From contig CP114561.1 in the NCBI GenBank assembly GCA_028865235.1, positions 3,368,001-3,432,000 on the forward strand: a DNA stretch of 64,000 nucleotides, written 5' to 3'. The position numbers and the translations under genes are program-made. How positions within the stretch are numbered: position 1 is the first letter of the stretch; every line of letters begins with the position of its first letter. Below the pieces are notes generated by a model that was not told the origin of the DNA, ran no database searches, and saw only the letters and a program-made list of their open reading frames with translations. Source of the DNA: Candidatus Manganitrophus sp. GTDB taxonomy: Bacteria; Nitrospirota; Nitrospiria; SBBL01; Manganitrophaceae. Shown here in pieces: positions 59,418 to 64,000 of this stretch.

Positions 59418-59461
59418 AACGCCCCGAAAGGGGTGTTTTCGCCCGAAAAGGGTATTTTCGG
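59418..59461. promoter_or_regulatory. Double CCCC-GAAA-GGGG palindrome
   Basis: AACGCCCC-GAAA-GGGGTGTT (59418-59437) is followed immediately by CGCCC-GAAAA-GGGTATTTT (59440-59457). It lies 130 bp upstream of the zinc-ribbon gene. The rest of the 59286-59646 gap contains only a GC-rich hairpin near 59608-59632. Confidence 0.5.
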
Positions 59462-59646
59462 TAGAAGAGAAGGGGGAGGGGGGTCTATCGAATGAGATGA
59501 TGCGGCGAAAGAGGAATGAAAGGGAATGAATTGATGTTTCAGGAAGGCGAGAACGATTTATCGTCGGGGCGAGCCGATGGGTCGCCCTTCTTTTAATGAC
59601 GGATCAGGGCGAGGCGCCGCCTCGCCCCTACGGCGACCAATTCAAA

Positions 59647-60168
59647 TCAGATCATGATTCCCCAGTTGCCCGAGGAACCGGCTGCCGCCATTTGTTCTTC
59701 GATCTTTTCTACTTGGGGAACTTTCTCCGCCTCTTTCTCTGTCCGCGACCGGACGGTCAGGACCGGGATCGACGCGGTTCGGACGACCCGCTCGGCCACG
59801 CTTCCCATCATCAAATGGGCCATGCCGCTTCTCCCGTGGGTTCCCATCACGATGAGATCGCACTCCAGACGCTTCGCCTTATCGGCGATCTCCGTGGCCG
59901 GATCTCCCTTGAAGAGATGGGTCTCGATCTGGACCCCTTTCTGTTGCCAAGGGCGCGCGATCCGATCGAGCGTCTGGCTGGCCTGCACCCGATCAAATTC
60001 GGAGTATTCGATCAGCGCAAAATCGAGCGGGTAGGTGAGCGGGGCTAAAATATGGGTCAGAAGGAGCGTCGCGTTCAGCTGCTGCGCGAGAAAAACCGCA
60101 TAAGCGATCGCCGCTTGTGAGCAGGACGAAAAATCGGTCGGCACGAAAATTTTATTCACCTTTTCCAT
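59647..60168 (-). CDS. Universal stress protein (UspA family), third copy
   Basis: The protein has 173 residues from ATG 60168 (GAGG upstream). It has KIFVPTDFSSCSQAAIAYAV, KGDPATEIADKAK, GTHGRSGMAHLMMGSVAERV and a longer acidic C-terminus (EKEAEKVPQVEKIEEQM). It is close to the first Usp (52.9 kb) in motif wording, so the two are probably paralogues. Confidence 0.9.
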   Translation of the reverse strand: MEKVNKIFVPTDFSSCSQAAIAYAVFLAQQLNATLLLTHILAPLTYPLDFALIEYSEFDRVQASQTLDRIARPWQQKGVQIETHLFKGDPATEIADKAKRLECDLIVMGTHGRSGMAHLMMGSVAERVVRTASIPVLTVRSRTEKEAEKVPQVEKIEEQMAAAGSSGNWGIMI

Positions 60169-60246
60169 GGCTGGTTCCTCCATTCGATTGCAGATGAGAG
60201 ACGTTCCGCCGGGACGTCTCTCATCTCTTTCCCGATCCGCAATCTT

Positions 60247-60690
60247 CTAAAATACGGGGAGCGGTCCCAAGGCCGATTCGAGATAACCGGCCAGGAGATC
60301 CCGGCGGGTGACCATCCCGGTTAAACGGTTCTCCTTATCGACCACCGGGACACGGATGAGATGGCCTGATTGAAAAAGAACCATCATCTCCTCCGCCGCC
60401 ATCTCCGCCGTGATGCAGATCGGCTCCGACATCACCTCTCCCGCCGAGGTTTCCCTTAAATCCAATCCGGCGAGCAGGGCGTTGAGGAGGTCGAATTCGG
60501 TGACGATCCCGATGAGCCGTCTCTCGGCGTCGACAATCGGAATTCCGCCGAAGCGTCCTTTGATCATTGCTTCCGCAAGGTCATGGCAGGAAGCGTCGGA
60601 TGTGAAGGAGATGACTTCCCGTTCCATCATATGCGAGGCATCCATCTCCCAAAGTGTTTTGCCCCCAATCCAATAGTCTGTTCCACGCAT
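60247..60690 (-). CDS. CBS-pair protein, second copy
   Basis: The protein has 147 residues from ATG 60690 (GGAG upstream). CBS motifs are MEREVISFTSDASCHDLAEA, GGIPIVDAERRLIGIVTEFDLL and MSEPICITAEMAAEEMMVLF, RVPVVDKENRLTGMVTRRDLL. It lies 78 bp upstream of the third Usp gene; the Usp plus CBS pairing repeats that at 52.4-53.4 kb. Confidence 0.85.
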   Translation of the reverse strand: MRGTDYWIGGKTLWEMDASHMMEREVISFTSDASCHDLAEAMIKGRFGGIPIVDAERRLIGIVTEFDLLNALLAGLDLRETSAGEVMSEPICITAEMAAEEMMVLFQSGHLIRVPVVDKENRLTGMVTRRDLLAGYLESALGPLPVF

Positions 60691-60718
60691 GATCGTTCTC
60701 CTTATCTTTATCTTTTCA

Positions 60719-61150
60719 TCAGAAGAGGGGCCCCGCTGTAGGGGGGGAACCACGGCCGGCGGAGTCGTCCGCCCATCCGTAGAGGAGGCGGGTGGAGCGA
60801 CCCGTCGCCTCTTGCAGCAGGGCCAGTCTTCGGAATGTTTCTCTTTTTTCCATTTTTAATTGAGCCAACCGTGCATCTTGCTCGGCGAAATGAAGACTCC
60901 CCTGGTAGAGAAGGTATTCGGCATGAGGCTGGGATGCCGCCTTTGCTGTTTCTCTCATCGTTCCGAGGAGCGTTTCCTCCTCCCGCCTCGTCTGGGCGAG
61001 TGGGTCCAGGAGGATCAAATATTCCGTTTCGCCGTGAATGGACGGCGGAGCATTCTCCGCCGCGACAGCGTTTGCGTCTGTCGCAAGGAAGATCAGCACA
61101 AGTGCGATTCCCGTCCCTCTCAGAATTCCTTTCCGCACGGCCGGTCTCAC
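60719..61150 (-). CDS. Secreted hypothetical protein
   Basis: The protein is read from GTG 61150 with GGAGG upstream; the earlier ATG at 61231 gives no signal peptide. About 143 residues: a signal segment (GTGIALVLIFLATDANAVA), then a helical, charged region (AQTRREEETLLGTMRETAKA, EQDARLAQLKMEKRETFRRLALLQ). It recalls DUF-type periplasmic coiled proteins; the family is not recognised. The 61151-61463 gap holds no other gene that I can support. Confidence 0.55.
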   Translation of the reverse strand: MRPAVRKGILRGTGIALVLIFLATDANAVAAENAPPSIHGETEYLILLDPLAQTRREEETLLGTMRETAKAASQPHAEYLLYQGSLHFAEQDARLAQLKMEKRETFRRLALLQEATGRSTRLLYGWADDSAGRGSPPTAGPLF

Positions 61151-61463
61151 CTTATCGCCTCCTCTCTTTCCTTCTGTAGATGTGGGATGGAGGGGGGAGC
61201 TTTCCTTGTCAATCCCTCGCTTTCCGGGCAACCCTCCATCGGTCCGTCTTCCTGCCCTCCGTTCGCTCCCTTGCCTTTTGATAGAGCAGGATTGATGCCA
61301 GACCGATGCGGCATCGACTTTTCTTTTTTGTAAGCAATTACGAGAGGTTTAAAAAGGGGGCTAAAAAGAGGCAAACGACAGGGATGTCCGGGTGTTCAAG
61401 GGGGTAGACAGAATGGACAATCGTTGAAGGAGAGAGCGGATGACCACGTCATCACAGGAAGGG

Positions 61464-62909
61464 TTATCCCAATTCCACCGACTCCAAATAGTCCGGGACG
61501 CGGCAGCGCCAGCTGAGTTTTTCTTCGATTCGGTGTCTGAGCGCGTCGGCCGCTTCCGGCTCGCCGTGCGTGATGAAGGTTTCTTTCGGCGGGACCGCGA
61601 AGCGGCCGAGCCAGTCGAGAATTTCGTCGGCGTCGGCATGCGCCGAGAACTGATCGAGGACGATCACCTCCGCTCGAATCGGGATATATTCGCCGTGGAT
61701 CTTGATCGTCTTCGCCCCTGCCGCCATCGCGGCCCCCCGGGTTCCCCCGGCCTGGTATCCGGCGAAGACGATCGTATTTCGCTCGTCCGGGGCGAACGTC
61801 TTCAGGTGATGCAGCACGCGGCCGCCGGTCGCCATCCCGCTCGCCGAGATCAAGATCATCGGATCCCGGAGGGCGTTTACCCGTTTCGATTCCTCCACGC
61901 TGTGGACCAGGTGCGCGGTCCGGACCATCGCCCGGCATTGCGCTTCGTTCAGACGATGTTCGCCGAGGTGCTCGTAATAGAGGCCGGTCGCCTCGATCGC
62001 CATCGGGCTGTTGAGGAAGACCGGGAGGTCGGGGATCGCCTTCGCTTCTTTCAGAAGATGAATGGCATAGAGGAGGGTCTGGGCGCGGCCGACGGCGAAG
62101 GCGGGGATCACGACCACCCCGCCCCGCGCGGCGGTCCGGTTGATGATCTTGGCGAGGATCTTTTGCGGATCGGCCGGATCGTGAATGCGGTCGCCATAGG
62201 TCGATTCGATCACGAGGTAGTCGGTCTTCCGAATGACCGACGGCGGCGCCATCAGCAGATCGTTCGGGCGTCCCAGGTCTCCGGAGAAGAGAAGCGAGGT
62301 TCCGTTGAACTGAAGGGAGGTGAGTGCCGAGCCCAGCAAATGTCCGGCCGGAAGGAATTGGAACGTCAATCCTTCTCCCAGATCGAACGCCTTTCCGAAT
62401 TCGACGGTCCGAAACGAATGAAGCGAGCGCTCCGCGTCTTCCTGCGTATAGAGGGGGAGGGCCGGGGCATGTTTGGAAAAGTGATGGCGGTTGGCGTACG
62501 CCGCATCCTCTTCTTGAAGATAGCCGCTGTCGGGGAGAAGAATCCGGCAGAGGTCCCGCGTTGCCGGGGTGGAATAGACCCTCCCGGCGAAACCGTCCCG
62601 GACCAGAAGCGGCAAATAGCCGCTGTGATCAAGATGGGCGTGGGTGAGGATTACCGCGTCGATTTCCCTCGGCTCGATCGGAAGGGCTTCCCAGTTTCGA
62701 AGGCGGAGCTGCTTGAACCCTTGAAAGAGGCCGCAGTCGATCAGAATGTTTTTCGAGCCGGCCGAAAAGAGATACTTCGACCCGGTGACGGTTCCGGTCG
62801 CCCCCAAAAAGGCGAGCGCCGGGGCCGCTTCTTTGTCGGGCGAAACGGAATCAGGCTCGCGATCCAATCGTTTGTATCGTTTCACATTCCTCCAGTCGGG
62901 AAGGAGCAA
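61464..62909 (-). CDS. Metallo-beta-lactamase / beta-CASP RNase
   Basis: This 481-residue protein contains the MBL metal motif HTHAHLDHSG, LPAGHLLGSA, LLFSGDLGRPNDLLM and the beta-CASP part (STYGDRIHD, VVVIPAFAVGRAQTLLYAIH, LISASGMATGGRVLHHL). The RMMBL C-terminus has DQFSAHADADEILDWL and FITHGEPEAADALRHRI. These are the full CPSF73/RNase J-like zinc nuclease determinants. It is cytoplasmic and probably acts in RNA processing. It follows the PEP synthase gene by 10 bp, so both may be in one transcript. Confidence 0.9.
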   Translation of the reverse strand: MLLPDWRNVKRYKRLDREPDSVSPDKEAAPALAFLGATGTVTGSKYLFSAGSKNILIDCGLFQGFKQLRLRNWEALPIEPREIDAVILTHAHLDHSGYLPLLVRDGFAGRVYSTPATRDLCRILLPDSGYLQEEDAAYANRHHFSKHAPALPLYTQEDAERSLHSFRTVEFGKAFDLGEGLTFQFLPAGHLLGSALTSLQFNGTSLLFSGDLGRPNDLLMAPPSVIRKTDYLVIESTYGDRIHDPADPQKILAKIINRTAARGGVVVIPAFAVGRAQTLLYAIHLLKEAKAIPDLPVFLNSPMAIEATGLYYEHLGEHRLNEAQCRAMVRTAHLVHSVEESKRVNALRDPMILISASGMATGGRVLHHLKTFAPDERNTIVFAGYQAGGTRGAAMAAGAKTIKIHGEYIPIRAEVIVLDQFSAHADADEILDWLGRFAVPPKETFITHGEPEAADALRHRIEEKLSWRCRVPDYLESVELG

Positions 62910-62919
62910 AACTTCACCG

Positions 62920-64000
62920 TCAGGCGGCCTCTTCCCGTTCGGTTTCCAGAATCATCAGGGTTGTTTTCATCACCGCATCGGGATTCAGCGAAATGCTGTC
63001 GATCCCTTCCTCGACCAGAAACCGGGCGAACTCCGGATAGTCGCTGGGCGCCTGGCCGCAGATGCCGATGTACTTGCCGACCGCTCTTTGGCTAGCCGCG
63101 CGGATGACCGCGGCGATCATCTCCTTGACCGCCGGATTGCGCTCGTCGAAGATCGCGCCACGATCGCCGAATCGCGGTCCACGCCCAAGGCCAGCTGCGT
63201 CAGGTCGTTCGAGCCGATCGAGAAGCCGTCGAAGAGCTCGGGGAACTGCTCGGCGAGGAGCGCGTTGGTCGGGATCTCGCACATCACGTAGATCTCCAGC
63301 CCGTCCTCGCCGCGCTGCAGGCCGTTCTTCGGCATCGCCGCGAGCACCTGCGGGCCCTCGTCCACCGTGCGGCACGAAGGGCACCATGAGCTCCACGTTG
63401 GTCAGGCCCATCTCGTCGCGCACCCGCTTCAGCGCCCGGCACTCCAGCGCGAAGCCGTCGCGGTAGGTCGGGTGATAGTAGCGCGAGGCGCCGCGGAAGC
63501 CGAGCATCGGGTTCTCCTCTGCCGGCTCGTAGGGCTCGCCGCCGAGCAGGTTGGCGTACTCGTTGGTCTTGAAGTCGGACAGCCGCACGATCACGGCGTT
63601 CGGGTAGAAGGCCGCGGCGATCGTCGCCACGCCCTCGGCGAGCTTGTCGACGAAGAATTGCGGCTTGTCGGCATAGCCCGCGGTCAATCGATCGATTTCG
63701 GTCTTGACCGCGGCCTCTTCCAGCTCGTCGTAGTCGAGCAGCGCCATCGGATGGACGCGGATGTAGTTGTTGATGATGAACTCCAGCCGCGCCAGGCCGA
63801 CGCCGTCGTTCGGGATGAACGAGAGGCCGAACGCCTCCTGGGGATTGCCGACGTTCATCATGACCTTCGTTCTCGGCCGGCCGATTCCGTTGAGATCGAT
63901 CCGGTCGATGTCGAAGGGGAGTTGCCCTCGTAGACGAAGCCGGTCTCGCCTTCGGCGCAGGAGACGGTGATTTCTTGGCCGTCCTTCAACACCTCGGTCG
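62920..64000 (-). pseudogene. ppsA: Phosphoenolpyruvate synthase, C-terminal part, frameshifted, runs off right edge
   Basis: PpsA converts pyruvate and ATP to PEP, AMP and phosphate. The C-terminal PEP-utilising barrel is visible: [76 protein letters not shown] and the catalytic Cys region GICGQAPSDYPEFARFLVEEG. The frame changes near 63925, 63375 and 63165. Third-position GC is very high in about 63060-63960 and drops again at the C-terminus, the same pattern as in icd. The gene continues beyond 64000. Confidence 0.85.

Noticed and set aside
61440..63095. A 551-codon open frame antisense to the metallo-beta-lactamase RNase
   Set aside because: It is a shadow of a well-supported gene with complete catalytic motifs on the other strand.

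Overview
The window looks like a metagenome-derived chromosomal contig of a Nitrospirota-like bacterium; this is an inference. It rests on the mix of a b6/c-fused cytochrome bc complex, HMA_2/DUF5132 metal proteins, small CxxC zinc ribbons, a giant MofA-type multicopper oxidase and dense sensory and stress genes. No rRNA, tRNA, CRISPR array or insertion sequence was found.

Layout. 1-5.1 kb: a carbamoyltransferase / SxtJ-like / DUF5989 / SGNH-TPR cassette. 5.2-9.8 kb: a broken isocitrate dehydrogenase and a secreted DUF4091 glycosidase-like protein. 10.3-13.7 kb: phosphate-binding PstS and a porin behind a Pho-box-like repeat, then a PAS-LuxR regulator. 14.1-22 kb: a co-oriented metal island with DUF5132, HMA_2 protein, a repetitive helical protein, a P-type cation ATPase with HMA-like N-terminus, a divergent methionine adenosyltransferase, DUF3562, and an ArsA-like ATPase. 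22-25.6 kb: two more HMA_2 proteins, a zinc ribbon and a phosphatase-like choice-of-anchor I protein, each transcription unit preceded by a Pho-box-like repeat. 25.7-38.6 kb: TonB receptor plus YfiR, a LolA-like protein, a large hybrid histidine kinase, a GGDEF/EAL response regulator, a quinone reductase and a hydrolase. 38.8-50.4 kb: Crp/Fnr regulator, hemerythrin, two cupredoxin-like proteins, the 1637-residue multicopper oxidase, a CopD-like membrane protein, a sigma-54 activator, a TPR protein and a cytochrome c. 50.5-52.3 kb: cytochrome b/c and Rieske. 52.4-61.2 kb: a stress island with three UspA proteins, two CBS proteins, an UbiB kinase, an outer membrane protein, a Cph1/Rcp1-like pair and a LuxR regulator. 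61.4-64 kb: a metallo-beta-lactamase RNase and a partial PEP synthase.

Regulatory reading. Three recurrent site families stand out: (i) 11-bp tandem repeats of the TTTAACA type, always on the coding strand of the downstream gene, before pstS/porin, two HMA_2 units and the phosphatase-like gene; (ii) -24/-12 sigma-54 promoters with TGTCCAA-type inverted repeats about 100 bp further upstream, before the multicopper oxidase and the TPR gene, next to a gene for a sigma-54 activator; (iii) AACrCCCC-N4-GGGGyGTT palindromes before stress genes.

Sequence quality. About sixteen genes carry frameshifts. Many lie in G/C or A/T homopolymers. Others coincide with short, very GC-rich patches in the most conserved parts of housekeeping genes (icd, pstS, P-ATPase, sigma-54 AAA+, ppsA). 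I read most of these as long-read and cross-species polishing artefacts rather than true pseudogenes.
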